Part shown: piece after piece, positions 37,112-47,542 of the stretch
How the letters are laid out: each line of letters begins with the position of its first letter
Numbering within the stretch: the first letter of the stretch is position 1
Source of the DNA: Sphingopyxis sp.
GTDB taxonomy: Bacteria; Pseudomonadota; Alphaproteobacteria; Sphingomonadales; Sphingomonadaceae
DNA length: 64,000 nucleotides
Assembly: GCA_030148985.1 (NCBI GenBank)
Contig: JASBSJ010000066.1
Span: 1 to 64,000 of the forward strand
Direction of reading: 5' to 3'
Notes under the pieces: model-generated
What the model was told of the DNA's origin: nothing
Seen by the model: only the letters and a program-made list of their open reading frames with translations
The model's database searches: none
Position numbers and translations under genes: made by a program

Positions 37112-38191
37112 ATGAGCCATCCGATAGATGCGGTTGCCGGCGCGCCCGCGACCACCTGGAAGCCGTCCATCGAGGACCGGTTGAAAGTGAATAATTTCGA
37201 CGGTTTGCGCCTGATTTTTGCCAGCATGGTCGTCGTGTTCCATATCGGCCTCTTGTCGCAGCAACCCGAGCTGGCGCCGCTTCACTGGTGGGTTTCATCG
37301 ACCTTCGCGGTGCAGGCCTTTTTCTTCGTGAGCGGCTTTCTGGTGGTGATGAGCTTTGATCGGGGCAAGTCGCTTCGATCCTATTTCAAGAAGCGCACCT
37401 TACGGATCGCACCCGCCTATATCGCCGTCATTCTGGCGGCCGCCTTTCTTCTTGCTCCACTGTCGACGCTGCCGGCGAGTGAATTCTTCTCCAGCGCCGA
37501 GTGGCGCTCCTACGTCGTTTCCAATCTGATGCTGTCGAACTTCAACCAGCCGGATTTGCCGGGGGTTTTCCAGCAGAATTATGAAGTGGCGGTCAATGGT
37601 TCGTTATGGACGATCAAGATCGAGGTCATGTTCTACTGCTCGGTGCCCTTCATTGTGTGGGCGATCCGCAAGCTGGACTACAAGATCGTTCTGGCGACGA
37701 TTTTCGTCGGTTCGCTGATCTGGCAATGCGGCTTCGTCTATCTTGGCGAGGCGACAGGGAACGATCTTTATGCACGGCTCGCCAAGCAGCTTCCCGGACA
37801 GCTTTCCTTTTTTGCGGCGGGCGCTTTCGCCTATTATCGAACCGCGGGCGGTCTGCCGCCCCCGCCGGCCTGGGCGGCGGTCGGCGGCATTATCCTGTAT
37901 GCGGTGACCGACAGGCTGTTGCACCATGTCGTGGCGCCGTTCAGCGTCGCATTGTTCACCTATTGGGCGTCGATCGGACTCCAGCAATTATGGAGTTCGC
38001 ACAAATGGGGCGATTTCTCTTATGGGGTGTATCTCTATCATTTCCCCATCGCGCAGACGATGATTTCGTTGGGTGTGTTCGCCGCGGCGCCCTATCTGGG
38101 ACTGGTCGCGGTTTGCGCCGCCACATTGCTGGTTTCGGTTGCCTCGTGGCATCTGATTGAAAAGAAAGCGCTGCGTTTCGCCCATCGTTGA
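37112..38191 (+). CDS. Acyltransferase 3 (OafA/YrhL-like) membrane protein
   Basis: A 359-residue integral membrane acyltransferase with about ten helices. The family signatures are NNFDGLRLIFASMVVVFHIG (catalytic His in the first helix), FFFVSGFLVVMSF, the R-x10-11-R-like SLRSYFKKRTLRIAPAY, and SLWTIKIEVMFY. It probably O-acetylates a sugar of the glycan using a cytoplasmic acyl donor. The gene begins about 45 bp after the methyltransferase and is probably in the same transcript. Confidence 0.9.
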   Translation: MSHPIDAVAGAPATTWKPSIEDRLKVNNFDGLRLIFASMVVVFHIGLLSQQPELAPLHWWVSSTFAVQAFFFVSGFLVVMSFDRGKSLRSYFKKRTLRIAPAYIAVILAAAFLLAPLSTLPASEFFSSAEWRSYVVSNLMLSNFNQPDLPGVFQQNYEVAVNGSLWTIKIEVMFYCSVPFIVWAIRKLDYKIVLATIFVGSLIWQCGFVYLGEATGNDLYARLAKQLPGQLSFFAAGAFAYYRTAGGLPPPPAWAAVGGIILYAVTDRLLHHVVAPFSVALFTYWASIGLQQLWSSHKWGDFSYGVYLYHFPIAQTMISLGVFAAAPYLGLVAVCAATLLVSVASWHLIEKKALRFAHR

Positions 38192-38229
38192 TGGGGGTGT
38201 TCCGCCGCAAAAGCTGTTAGGGAACGATT

Positions 38230-39570
38230 GTGCTCACGATTACCGCAGTGATAGCGCTGTCGCTGCAAATGATCGCGCCCTATCTGATATGGCGCAGCCG
38301 CTGGAATATCCCGACGCACCTCGCGGCGGGGTTTTGCGTGACCGCTTATGTGATTCCGGGGCTTTTCACCGATGTGTGGGATCGTTTTTCCGATGACACG
38401 ATCCGGCTCTTCACCCAAATAAACGCGGTCGGGGCCGTGTCGCTTTGCATCGGTATCTTCCTCGGCAATTCGATTGGTGCACGCACCCAGGCATCTCGGA
38501 TCGCCATCGCCAAGCGGCTTCGTTACGATCCCGGCAAGCTGATCTGGCGAGTGATGCTGGTCGTCACCGTCGCAACTATCGGCATCTATCTTTCATACTG
38601 GATCATGGGATTCATTCCCATGTTCGCCGAAGATCCATTTTCGGCAAAGCAGTTCAAGGGCATCTATCGCGATATGTATTATCGCGCAGCCTATCCGTTC
38701 CGCTTTTCCTTCTCGATCCTGTCCGCAAGCATCCCGCTGATCCTGGTCCTGGCCTGGTTGAAGCGATCGCCCTATCTCATGATGCTGGCGACCTTTGCAT
38801 TCCTGGCGATTTTCGTTTCTCTCGCGCGGGCTGCAACGGCGACGGGCGTGCTCTTTTTTCTCGGCGTGCTTGCGGCGCGCAGCCAGCTGGGGATGCGCTG
38901 GTATTATCCGCTGGTTCTGCTGGTGTTCCCGTTCGGCAGCGTCTTCTATTATATGCTCGGCCATGTGCTGGAGGTTCAGGCGCTGCAAAGCGCCTATGTC
39001 GGCGAAAGCTTTTCCGACTATATTTCGTCGGGGGCGCCCGACATCGCCGACCAGCTTGGCTGGCTTTATGGTTTCATGAGCGGCGATTATTATTCGATGG
39101 GGCGCACAATGTATGGCGGCCTCGTTCCCGGAAATTACCAATGGAACCCCAGCGTCTGGACTCTGACGTTCAACGATGTCGGTGCGGATATTTCCGAAAT
39201 GGTGACGGGTGGGCTGCGCCTCAGCGCGGGCGAATGGGGATATGCCAATTTCGGCTGGTATGGCGTCGTCGGTATTCCGATGCTGTCGGGCTTTTTCAAT
39301 GGCCTGATGCTCCAACGGATCAAAAGCGCCTTGCCGGTCATGAACACGATCCAGATCACCGCCGCGCTGATGCTGTACAGCACGCTCGGGATGCAGATCG
39401 TTCAATTCTATTTCCTCAGCATCCACAATATCCCGGCGATCGCCGTCGCGGTCTTTTTCTGGCTGGCGATTATCCGGAAAAAGTCCGTTCGCGTGCCCAC
39501 CCCCGCGCGTAGACCGACTGCCCGGCCGGTCCCGCGCGCGCAACCATCCTCGCCGCCGGCGCGTGGTTAA
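38230..39570 (+). CDS. Wzy-like polysaccharide polymerase (O-antigen polymerase family)
   Basis: A 446-residue protein with about 10-12 membrane helices and a large periplasmic loop late in the sequence (about residues 250-330, SYYSMGRTMYGGLVPG-like), as in O-antigen polymerases. Sequence similarity in this family is always low, so the call rests on topology and locus position after a flippase. The start is a GTG preceded by AGGGAACG. The C-terminus is a Pro/Arg-rich tail. Its stop overlaps the longest reading of the next gene. Confidence 0.7.
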   Translation: MLTITAVIALSLQMIAPYLIWRSRWNIPTHLAAGFCVTAYVIPGLFTDVWDRFSDDTIRLFTQINAVGAVSLCIGIFLGNSIGARTQASRIAIAKRLRYDPGKLIWRVMLVVTVATIGIYLSYWIMGFIPMFAEDPFSAKQFKGIYRDMYYRAAYPFRFSFSILSASIPLILVLAWLKRSPYLMMLATFAFLAIFVSLARAATATGVLFFLGVLAARSQLGMRWYYPLVLLVFPFGSVFYYMLGHVLEVQALQSAYVGESFSDYISSGAPDIADQLGWLYGFMSGDYYSMGRTMYGGLVPGNYQWNPSVWTLTFNDVGADISEMVTGGLRLSAGEWGYANFGWYGVVGIPMLSGFFNGLMLQRIKSALPVMNTIQITAALMLYSTLGMQIVQFYFLSIHNIPAIAVAVFFWLAIIRKKSVRVPTPARRPTARPVPRAQPSSPPARG

Positions 39571-39601
39571 GCGGCGACGGGAGCGGAGTAAGAAGTATCT
39601 G

Positions 39602-41890
39602 GTGTTGAAGCGGCTTTTCAAGCGACCCTGGCGTCGTGGTCTGGTCATAGCGGGCATGGCATGCGCGTTGACGATGGGACCCGCCGTCCCGGCGTCGGTC
39701 GGTGGCGATGTGGTTCCGACGTCGCCCGGCGCGCGCGCGGCGGCCCCGGAAATCCGCGGCGCGAGCACAGCCTTCGACGTCAACTCGGCCGATGGCCGGA
39801 TTCGATATCGCCTGATCCCCGACCCGGCTGCCGGGGACGGATCGGGCACGCTCGAAGCGATCATCGATGGGAAGGGTGCAAGCCTGTCCGTCCGCTACAC
39901 TCCTGTCTGGACCCGCGGCGCCAAAATTCGGTCCTCCGCCATGCGGGCCGAAGGCGATGGCGTGATCCTCACCCAGTTGTTCCAGATCGGCGGGCAACGG
40001 ACGACGCTGTCGTTGCGCGGTCATATCGTTCAGGGATCGCTGGTTCTCGACGTTACGGCGGACCGCGAAACGTTGGCAGCCTTTCGCGTTTCGCAGCCGC
40101 GTGGCGCCGATGTCCGGGCTTTCAATTTACCCTACAGCCCGATCGCAGTGCATCGGTCCGCACAGGCTGGCGGTTTCGCCACGGCCTTTCTCGATTGGAC
40201 AAGAAGCGCGGCAACGGAAATGAACGCCGACGGAGCGGTGTATCGCCCAAAGACCGACGGTCGTCGCAACGGCTTGCGTGAGCGGCTGATCTTTACGGCG
40301 TCGGAGCGCGTGGCCCCGGTGTTGCCGAATCCGCCCTGGTCGCGATCGCGCTTTTATGATCGTGTGGCGGGGCGATTGGTCGTCGATGTGACGGAAACGC
40401 TGCAATTTGCGGAAATCGAGCAGAAGCTTGCAGGCTTGATCGATGCGGGCCTCTCCGACTGTGTTCTGATCGTGCACGTGTGGCAACGGTCGGGGTACGA
40501 TAATGGCCTGCCGACCGTGCTCCCCGCCAACGAATTTCTGGGCGGCGGTACGATCTTGAAGCGTATCGGCGAACGGGCCCGTGCCGTCCGGTGCGAGTTT
40601 GCACTCCATCAAAATTACATCGACTACTATCCCAATGCGCTGACGTTCGACGAGGCGCTGGTCGCTCGCGACAATGTCGGGACGAAACAAAAGGCGTGGT
40701 TCAACAGCGCCGTCGGGCAGATGTCCTATTCGGTCCGGCCGCGTGCTTTCTCGCAATTGGCCAGGGAAAACGCGCCGGACATCAAGGCTTTGTTGGGAAC
40801 CACGGCATCCTTCCTCGATGTCAATTCGGGCTTTAAGCCGTGGGAACGTGTGGACATGGACGCGGGCGAACCGGACGGAGGAAAATTCACATCCTTCATC
40901 GACGGTTCGAAGCGGCTGTTCGAACTCATGCAGGACATCGAAGATGGTCCCGTTTTTGGCGAGGGGCACAATCATTTTTACTGGACCGGCGCAGTCGATG
41001 GGGTCGAGTCCGAGATGACCACCGGTTATAACGGCGACGATGATCGCAAGGCGCCGCTATGGGTCGATTTCAATCTGCTCAAGATAGCCCCGTTCCAGCA
41101 TAATTATGGGATGGGATATTACGGCCGTCACACCCCAGCGCCGACGACGTCGCGCGATCCTATGACCTTGTCCGAGAATCGCGACATCTATCGCACCCAG
41201 CAAATTGCATTTGGGCATTTGCCCTATCGCTCCGAGACACTGTGGGGTGACCAGCGGCTGTTCATACAGGAGGCTGCGCTCGCCGGGACCGTGGCGCGAG
41301 CCTATGGCGGGGTGGCGGCAACGGAAATTCGCTATCGCTTGGGGGCGCGGTGGGTGCCGCTCGAAACCGCCTTGCCCGCAGAAGCCGGGCATTCGGTGCG
41401 GATCCGATATGCGAACGGCCTGGTCGTCACTGCCAACACCGCCGATGCGCCGCTCGCGGACGACCGAGCCATTCTCCTGCCTAAAGGCGGATGGTCGGCA
41501 ATGGGGGCGGGGATCGAGGCGCGCTCGGCGCTCGTTCGCGACGAAAGGCGCGATTTCGCCCGGGCAAAGGGGCTGCTCTATGCCGACCCGCGCGCCGCTC
41601 CGGGCAATTGGAGCGGAACGGGGAGGCCTTCGACCCTGACCGATTTCGGAGCGCTGCGGACCAATGCGCAAAGCTGGCTTCGCTGCGAGGACGGTCAGTG
41701 GACGATGCGTGTTTTTGCCGCGCGCGGCAACGCCGACGTCGAGGTGGCAGACAAAGTGCTGGCGATGCCCGCGCTGTTGCGGGCGGCCAACGGCGCGACC
41801 GCGAAGGCGACGCGGGCGGCGGCGAGCTATTGGCGCGTTCGGCTGGATTCGGGCCTGCGCTATACTACCGATATTCGCTGTGTGTCGTGA
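39602..41890 (+). CDS. Large secreted protein, possible glycoside hydrolase (DUF5696-like)
   Basis: A 762-residue protein with an Arg/Lys-rich n-region and one hydrophobic segment (GLVIAGMACALTMGPAVPA), so it is exported. The first 260 residues look beta-rich. The middle has TIM-barrel-like segments: CVLIVHVWQRSGYDNGLP, EFALHQNYIDYYP, TTASFLDVNSGFKPW and GPVFGEGHNHFYW, where Asp and Glu could be catalytic. The pattern recalls GH101-like or DUF5696 proteins. In this locus it may trim or release the polysaccharide. A GTG at 39563, overlapping the upstream stop, is an alternative start. The enzymatic role is an inference. Confidence 0.6.
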   Translation: MLKRLFKRPWRRGLVIAGMACALTMGPAVPASVGGDVVPTSPGARAAAPEIRGASTAFDVNSADGRIRYRLIPDPAAGDGSGTLEAIIDGKGASLSVRYTPVWTRGAKIRSSAMRAEGDGVILTQLFQIGGQRTTLSLRGHIVQGSLVLDVTADRETLAAFRVSQPRGADVRAFNLPYSPIAVHRSAQAGGFATAFLDWTRSAATEMNADGAVYRPKTDGRRNGLRERLIFTASERVAPVLPNPPWSRSRFYDRVAGRLVVDVTETLQFAEIEQKLAGLIDAGLSDCVLIVHVWQRSGYDNGLPTVLPANEFLGGGTILKRIGERARAVRCEFALHQNYIDYYPNALTFDEALVARDNVGTKQKAWFNSAVGQMSYSVRPRAFSQLARENAPDIKALLGTTASFLDVNSGFKPWERVDMDAGEPDGGKFTSFIDGSKRLFELMQDIEDGPVFGEGHNHFYWTGAVDGVESEMTTGYNGDDDRKAPLWVDFNLLKIAPFQHNYGMGYYGRHTPAPTTSRDPMTLSENRDIYRTQQIAFGHLPYRSETLWGDQRLFIQEAALAGTVARAYGGVAATEIRYRLGARWVPLETALPAEAGHSVRIRYANGLVVTANTADAPLADDRAILLPKGGWSAMGAGIEARSALVRDERRDFARAKGLLYADPRAAPGNWSGTGRPSTLTDFGALRTNAQSWLRCEDGQWTMRVFAARGNADVEVADKVLAMPALLRAANGATAKATRAAASYWRVRLDSGLRYTTDIRCVS

Positions 41891-42007
41891 TTAACCGGAC
41901 GCGGCGCATCTCTTCGGGCTTGCGCCCGCGTCCACACATTCTAAATCGCGTCCGCGATTGTCGCTGGCGGCCGGACGACGCTATGCGGCGGGACAGGTAA
42001 AGGGTTC

Positions 42008-42979
42008 ATGGACACAATTTTGATATCGCCCAATTTCTTCGGTTATCCGGCGGAAATCAAAAAAGCCCTGGAAGCGCGCGGTCGTTCGGTGACATGGTTC
42101 GACGATCGGCCGGCGGCCGACACGCTTACGAAAGGGTTGGCGCGGCTGGCTCCGAAGTTCATCGAGCGGAAGAGTGAGGCCTATTTCGACCGCATCATCG
42201 AACAGGCAAAACGCCACGATGTTCGCGATGTCCTGGTGATCAAGGGCGAAACGCTGTCGGTCGAATCGATCAAGCGCATGCGCGCGGCCCTCCCGAATGC
42301 GCGCTTTACGCTCTATTTCTGGGACAGTTATCGCAATATGCCGGCTGGATCCGAGCATAAGGTCGACCTGTTCGACCGCGCCTTCAGCTTTGACCTTGAG
42401 GATGTGAAAGCCGATCCGCGCCTTGTCTATCAACCGCTTTTTTATGTCGAAAGCTATGCCGAGATGGTCGAGGTCGAGCGCGATATCGACATATTGTTCG
42501 TCGGAACCGCCCACAGCGACCGGGTGTCGGTGCTGGAACGTATCGCGGGAGCGGTTCCGCCCAAATACCGGTTCGAGAAAATACTCTATGCGCGCAGCCG
42601 CCTGCTGCACCGGATCCAGCGGATCATCAGCCCGGCTTATCGCCGCACGCCCGAAAGCGATTTTATCTTTGAACCCATGCCAAAGGCCGAAGTACAGCAT
42701 CTCGTCGCCCGTTCGAAGGCGGTTCTGGACATTGAACGCGCCATCCAGACGGGATTCACGATCCGTACCATCGAAATGCTGGGATCGGCGCGCAAGCTGA
42801 TCACGACCAACCAGTGGATCGTGCAGGCGGATTTCTATGATCCGCAGAACCAGCAATATGTCGATCGCGACGAACCGGTTATCGACGTCGCTTTTCTGGA
42901 GTCGGGCTGGTTGCCTCAAGACGATGTGCTGTTAAAGCGATACACTCTGTCGGGCTGGCTCGACGCGGTGCTCGGCTAG
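42008..42979 (+). CDS. CgeB-like glycosyltransferase
   Basis: A 323-residue protein with a GT-B-like layout: TILISPNFFGYPAEIKKALEARG at the N-terminus, VLVIKGETLSVESIKRMRAAL and LYFWDSYRNMP in the middle, then DILFVGTAHSDRVSVLE and a C-terminal SKAVLDIERAIQTGFTIRTIEMLGSARKLITTN. This end matches the Glyco_trans_1_2/CgeB-like pattern used in capsule and spore-coat glycan synthesis. It lies between the secreted protein and rfbC. It is probably the second glycosyltransferase of this locus. Confidence 0.75.
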   Translation: MDTILISPNFFGYPAEIKKALEARGRSVTWFDDRPAADTLTKGLARLAPKFIERKSEAYFDRIIEQAKRHDVRDVLVIKGETLSVESIKRMRAALPNARFTLYFWDSYRNMPAGSEHKVDLFDRAFSFDLEDVKADPRLVYQPLFYVESYAEMVEVERDIDILFVGTAHSDRVSVLERIAGAVPPKYRFEKILYARSRLLHRIQRIISPAYRRTPESDFIFEPMPKAEVQHLVARSKAVLDIERAIQTGFTIRTIEMLGSARKLITTNQWIVQADFYDPQNQQYVDRDEPVIDVAFLESGWLPQDDVLLKRYTLSGWLDAVLG

Positions 42980-43019
42980 GTCTCTTTCTCGGGGGTAACG
43001 GAATAGGGATTGTAAACAG

Positions 43020-43574
43020 GTGGAGTTTCGAAAATTCGATATCGACGGGCCGGCGCTCGTCATTCCTCGTCGTATCGGGGACGAGCGCGGCTGGTTCGCC
43101 GAGGAGTTTCGCGCCCATGCCTTCAAGCGGCACGTCGCCGACGTCGATTTTATCCAGCACAACCGATCCTATTCGCGTCCGAAAGGAACGCTTCGCGGCC
43201 TCCATTTTCAGCTCGATCCGCGGGCGCAGGGCAAGCTGGTACGCTGTCCACGCGGACGCATTCTCGATGTGGCGGTCGATCTGCGCTCGTCGTCGTCGAC
43301 CTTCGGGCGGCACGTCGTGGCCGAACTGACCGGCGAGAACGGTCATCAGCTGTGGGTCCCCGCCGGTTTCGCCCATGGCTTCTGCACGCTCGAGGAGGAT
43401 TGTGAGGTCGCCTATCTCGTGACCGACTATTATAGTCCCGAGCATGATCGCGGGCTGCTGTGGAACGATCCTGCGCTCGGCATCGAATGGCCGGTGACGG
43501 AGGCGGACGCAATGCTGTCGCCCAAGGACCGCACCCAACCGCGGCTTGCCGATCTGGGTGTCGTCTTCGCTTGA
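43020..43574 (+). CDS. rfbC: dTDP-4-dehydrorhamnose 3,5-epimerase
   Basis: A 184-residue cupin-fold enzyme, step three of dTDP-L-rhamnose synthesis. Signatures: RGWFAEEFRAHAF, FIQHNRSYSRPKGTLRGLHFQ with the catalytic His, LVRCPRGRILDVAVDLR, LWVPAGFAHGFCTLEED with the second active-site His region, and YLVTDYYSPEHDRGLLWND. The start is a GTG. It is the first gene of rfbCBDA. Confidence 0.96.
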   Translation: MEFRKFDIDGPALVIPRRIGDERGWFAEEFRAHAFKRHVADVDFIQHNRSYSRPKGTLRGLHFQLDPRAQGKLVRCPRGRILDVAVDLRSSSSTFGRHVVAELTGENGHQLWVPAGFAHGFCTLEEDCEVAYLVTDYYSPEHDRGLLWNDPALGIEWPVTEADAMLSPKDRTQPRLADLGVVFA

Positions 43575-43626
43575 CCGGAAACTTCACCGGCGCGGGGCTA
43601 AGGCCCACCCGGACAGGGAGTAATGA

Positions 43627-44685
43627 ATGCGTATCATCGTGACGGGCGGAGCGGGCTTCATCGGATCGGCGCTCGTGCGCTATCTGGTGAACGAAGTCGG
43701 CGCCGAGGTGCTCACTTTCGACAAGCTGACCTACGCCGGCAGCCTGGCGAGCCTCGCCGAAGTCGAAGGCAAGCCGAACCATCGGTTCGTGCAGGCTGAT
43801 ATCTGCGACGCCGAAGCCGTGGCATCCGCGATATCCGGCTTCGGTCCCGACCGCATCTATCATCTCGCAGCCGAAAGCCATGTCGACCGCTCGATTTCGG
43901 GTGCTGCCGACTTTATCCAGACCAATGTCATGGGCACTTTCACGCTGCTCGAAGGCGCACGCCGCTATTGGAGCGGGCTCGAGGGGCAGGCGAAAGACGC
44001 CTTTCGTTTCCTCCATGTGTCGACCGATGAGGTCTATGGTTCGCTCGGCGACAGCGGCCTGTTTACCGAAACGACGCCCTATGACCCCTCGTCGCCCTAT
44101 TCGGCATCGAAGGCCGCGTCGGATCATCTCGCGATCGCGTGGGGTCGCACCTATGGTTTGCCGACGGTCGTTTCGAACTGTTCGAACAATTACGGCCCCT
44201 ATCATTTCCCCGAGAAGCTGATCCCGTTGATCCTGCTCAACGCGCTCCACGCCAAGCCGCTGCCGGTCTATGGTGACGGATCGAATATTCGCGACTGGCT
44301 TTTTGTCGACGACCATGCGCGCGCGCTGCATTTGATCGCGAGCAAGGGGCGGATTGGTGAAACCTATAATGTCGGCGGGCGCAATGAACGGCGCAATATC
44401 GAGGTGGTCGGCACTATCTGCGCCCTTCTCGACCGGCTCGCGCCCAAAAACTATCCGCACACCGACCTGATTACCTATGTCGCGGATCGGCCGGGGCATG
44501 ATGCGCGCTATGCGATCGACGCCACGAAGCTCGAGCAGGAACTCGGGTGGCGCGCGGAGGAGAATTTCGAGACCGGCATCGAAAAGACGGTCGCCTGGTA
44601 TCTGGCGAACGAAGACTGGTGGCGCCCGCTGCGTGATAAGGTGTACGCGGGCGAGCGTCTCGGCGTCCTGACGGCGGGCGATTGA
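43627..44685 (+). CDS. rfbB: dTDP-glucose 4,6-dehydratase
   Basis: A 352-residue extended SDR, step two of dTDP-L-rhamnose synthesis. Signatures: [40 protein letters not shown], the catalytic triad region [11 protein letters not shown] with [13 protein letters not shown] (Y-x3-K), and [18 protein letters not shown]. An AGGGAGTAATG sequence provides the ribosome binding site. rfbD follows after 3 bp. Confidence 0.97.
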   Translation: MRIIVTGGAGFIGSALVRYLVNEVGAEVLTFDKLTYAGSLASLAEVEGKPNHRFVQADICDAEAVASAISGFGPDRIYHLAAESHVDRSISGAADFIQTNVMGTFTLLEGARRYWSGLEGQAKDAFRFLHVSTDEVYGSLGDSGLFTETTPYDPSSPYSASKAASDHLAIAWGRTYGLPTVVSNCSNNYGPYHFPEKLIPLILLNALHAKPLPVYGDGSNIRDWLFVDDHARALHLIASKGRIGETYNVGGRNERRNIEVVGTICALLDRLAPKNYPHTDLITYVADRPGHDARYAIDATKLEQELGWRAEENFETGIEKTVAWYLANEDWWRPLRDKVYAGERLGVLTAGD

Positions 44686-44688
44686 CCG

Positions 44689-45609
44689 ATGCGGATTGCG
44701 GTCACCGGCAAGACGGGACAGGTGGTCACGGCGTTGATTGAGCGCGGTCCGGCTGCGGCGGTCGAAATTGTTGCGCTCGGCCGCCCCGAATTCAACCTTG
44801 CCGACCCCGGCGATATCGTGGCGCTGTTTGCGAAGGTGAAGCCGGACGTTATCGTCTCCGCGGCCGCCTATACCGCGGTGGACAAGGCCGAAACCGAGCC
44901 CGATCTCGCTTTTGCCGTCAACGGCACGGGCGCAGGTGTGGTCGCCGGTGCGGCCGCGGCATTGGATATCCCGTTGATCCACATATCGACCGACTATGTG
45001 TTCGATGGCGCAAAACCATCTGCTTGGACGGAGGATGATCCGGTCGCGCCGCTCGGCGTCTATGGCGCTTCGAAACTAGCGGGGGAGCGGGAGGTCCTTG
45101 CTTCGGGCGCAAGAGCGGTCGTCCTGCGTGTGGCGTGGGTTTATGCACCCTTTGGCGCCAATTTTGCGAAGACGATGTTGCGTCTCGCCGAAACGCGCGA
45201 CAGCCTGAGCGTCGTGGCCGACCAGATCGGTGCGCCGACGTCGGCCCTCGACATCGCCGATGCTATATTAGCCGTGGCCAAACGGTTTTCCGCTTCAGGC
45301 CCCGATCCGTCGCTCGAAGGCGTTTTTCACATGGGGGCGAGCGGTCCCGATGCCTCGTGGGCCGATTTTGCAGAAGCCATCTTTGAAGGGGCGGCGGCGC
45401 GCGGCGGCAACAAGCCGACCGTCGATCGCATCGCGACCGCCGATTATCCGACGCCGGCCCGGCGCCCGGCCCGGTCGCGCCTCGATTCATCGAAGCTGGC
45501 ATCGACCTACGGTGTCGCGCTTCCCGATTGGCGCCAATCGCTCGAAGTCATACTCGACCGGCTAGTGTCACCGGCAGGCGGGCCGATTATAAAAGGAAGA
45601 CAGGAATGA
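44689..45609 (+). CDS. rfbD: dTDP-4-dehydrorhamnose reductase
   Basis: A 306-residue SDR that makes dTDP-L-rhamnose in the last step. Signatures: [66 protein letters not shown] (Y-x3-K), and [18 protein letters not shown]. The stop overlaps the start of rfbA by four bases (ATGA), showing a tight operon. Confidence 0.97.
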   Translation: MRIAVTGKTGQVVTALIERGPAAAVEIVALGRPEFNLADPGDIVALFAKVKPDVIVSAAAYTAVDKAETEPDLAFAVNGTGAGVVAGAAAALDIPLIHISTDYVFDGAKPSAWTEDDPVAPLGVYGASKLAGEREVLASGARAVVLRVAWVYAPFGANFAKTMLRLAETRDSLSVVADQIGAPTSALDIADAILAVAKRFSASGPDPSLEGVFHMGASGPDASWADFAEAIFEGAAARGGNKPTVDRIATADYPTPARRPARSRLDSSKLASTYGVALPDWRQSLEVILDRLVSPAGGPIIKGRQE

Positions 45610-46487
45610 AGGGAATCATCCTTGCGGGCGGCTCCGGTTCGCGGTTGCATCCGATGACGCTGACGACGTCCAAGCAGCTGATCCCCGTCTATGACAAGCC
45701 GATGATCTATTATCCGCTGTCGGTGCTGATGCTGGCTGGAATTCGCGATATTCTCGTCATTTCGACGCCGCGCGACCTTCCCAGTTTCGAAGCGCTGCTG
45801 GGGGATGGGACGCGCTGGGGGATGTCCATAACTTACGCGGTCCAGCCCGAACCGGGCGGGCTTGCGCAGGCCTATACGATCGGACGCGATTTCGTGAACG
45901 GCAAGCCGTCATGCCTGATCCTTGGCGATAACATATTCTATGGTGCCGACCTTTCTTCGATCCTTCGCCGGGCCACCGCACGCGACGGGGGCGCATCGGT
46001 TTTCGCCTATCATGTCACCGATCCCGAACGGTACGGCGTGGTCGAGTTCGATGCGGCGATGAAGGCCCTGTCGATCGAGGAAAAGCCCACCAAGCCCAAA
46101 TCGAACTGGGCGGTTACCGGGCTCTATTTCTATGACGCCGATGTCGTCGATATTGCCGCAGACCTGAAACCGTCGGCGCGTGGCGAGCTCGAGATAACTG
46201 ACGTCAATCGCGTCTATCTGGAACGCGGAGAACTGTCGGTCGAGGTGATGGGGCGCGGTTATGCCTGGTTGGACACGGGTACGCCCGAAAGCTTGCTCGA
46301 AGCCAGCGAATTCGTTCGTACACTGGAAAAGCGGCAAGGCTTCAAAATCGCCTGTCCTGAGGAAATCGCCTATCGACAGGGCTTTATCGACGCGGCGCGG
46401 CTGGAAGAGCTGGCGGCGGCGCTCGGTAAAAGCAGCTATGGCATTTACTTGCGCGACCTGCTTCGCGAGGCTGGCGTCAAGCCATAG
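45606..46487 (+). CDS. rfbA: Glucose-1-phosphate thymidylyltransferase
   Basis: A 293-residue nucleotidyltransferase, step one of dTDP-L-rhamnose synthesis (dTTP plus glucose-1-phosphate). Signatures: [66 protein letters not shown] and [22 protein letters not shown] five bases before the ATG sets the start. It is the last gene of the polysaccharide locus. Confidence 0.97.
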   Translation: MKGIILAGGSGSRLHPMTLTTSKQLIPVYDKPMIYYPLSVLMLAGIRDILVISTPRDLPSFEALLGDGTRWGMSITYAVQPEPGGLAQAYTIGRDFVNGKPSCLILGDNIFYGADLSSILRRATARDGGASVFAYHVTDPERYGVVEFDAAMKALSIEEKPTKPKSNWAVTGLYFYDADVVDIAADLKPSARGELEITDVNRVYLERGELSVEVMGRGYAWLDTGTPESLLEASEFVRTLEKRQGFKIACPEEIAYRQGFIDAARLEELAAALGKSSYGIYLRDLLREAGVKP

Positions 46488-46521
46488 GCGCGAGTAAACT
46501 CGCCCGGCTTTCCCTGGCGGT

Positions 46522-47400
46522 TCAGATTCGGGCGGCGAGCAGCCAGTCGTGGAACAGCTTGACCGCCGGCTGGCGAAGCGCGCGCGGACGGCAGACGAAC
46601 CAGTAGCTGTAGGGACTGTCCACGTCATAGTCGAACAGGCGGACGAGCCGCGGGTCGTGCGCGTCGTCGAAATGATGGCCGTGCATGAAGGCGATACCGA
46701 TGCCCTGCGCCGCGGCCTCGAGCATCAGCGGTCCCGAATCGAAATAGTCGATCCCCGCGGGTTCGAGATAGGGCATGCCGATCGCCTTTTTCCATTCGGC
46801 AAAGGTTTCGGGCATTTCGCGGTGCAAAAGCACGGTCATCCGCTGCAATTGTTCGGGCACGGTGACGGGGCGGTTGCCGTCGGCCAGCGTTCGCGACGCG
46901 ATCGGGAACACCTTGTCCTGATCGAGCCGCGCCGCGTAGAGCCCGGGATCGATCGAGCGCGCGAGCGCGATGGCGGCGTCGATCCCGTCGCCCAGCCGCG
47001 CCTCGGCATGCGACATGGTGTCGATGTCGATATGCAGTTCGGGATGCTGGCGCCGGAGTTCGGGCAGACGCGGGAACAGGCGTTGCTGCGCGAAAAGCGG
47101 CAGGACGTTGAGATGGAGGCGCAGCGAGGCGTCGGGCGCGCCCGCCTGGGCGATGACCGTGCGCAGTTCGTCGAGAATCGGCGACAATTGCGCCTGAAGC
47201 GCGCGCCCGGCCTCGGTCAGGCTGAGCCCGTGGTGGTGGCGGTTGAAGAGCGGGCGTCCGACGGCATGTTCAAGCGTCTGGATGCGGCGCGACAGCGCGG
47301 GCATCGACAGGCCGAGCTCGATCGCGGCCGCTTTGACCGTGCCGCGACGGGCGACCTCCAGAAAGGCCTCCATGCTGCTGAGGGGAGGAAGGCGGGGCAT
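46522..47400 (-). CDS. LysR-family transcriptional regulator (GcvA-like)
   Basis: A 292-residue LysR regulator with an N-terminal winged helix (SSMEAFLEVARRGTVKAAAIELGLSMPALSRRIQTLE) and a C-terminal periplasmic-binding-like effector domain. The GcvA-type pattern and the C-terminal tail PYSYWFVCRPRALRQPAVKLFHDWL are typical. The effector is unknown. In-frame ATGs at 47421 and 47436 are alternatives, none with a clear Shine-Dalgarno. It is divergent from the CDC48 ATPase gene (142-bp gap) and may regulate it. Confidence 0.87.
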   Translation of the reverse strand: MPRLPPLSSMEAFLEVARRGTVKAAAIELGLSMPALSRRIQTLEHAVGRPLFNRHHHGLSLTEAGRALQAQLSPILDELRTVIAQAGAPDASLRLHLNVLPLFAQQRLFPRLPELRRQHPELHIDIDTMSHAEARLGDGIDAAIALARSIDPGLYAARLDQDKVFPIASRTLADGNRPVTVPEQLQRMTVLLHREMPETFAEWKKAIGMPYLEPAGIDYFDSGPLMLEAAAQGIGIAFMHGHHFDDAHDPRLVRLFDYDVDSPYSYWFVCRPRALRQPAVKLFHDWLLAARI

Positions 47401-47542
47401 ATCAATCGAAAGTGATGACATGAGCGCGAAGGACATGCCAGAATTTTGTGCGCTGCGGCATGGAATGGCGGGCGCCGGGGGTCGCAAATCGGGAACCGGC
47501 CTCCTATCTTCGGCATTCTGACCATTTTGCGGGAGACACGCC

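Noticed and set aside
43150-44982. A 610-codon open frame opposite rfbC/rfbB
   Set aside because: The coding strand carries complete dTDP-rhamnose enzymes with all motifs; the opposite frame is an artefact of codon bias.
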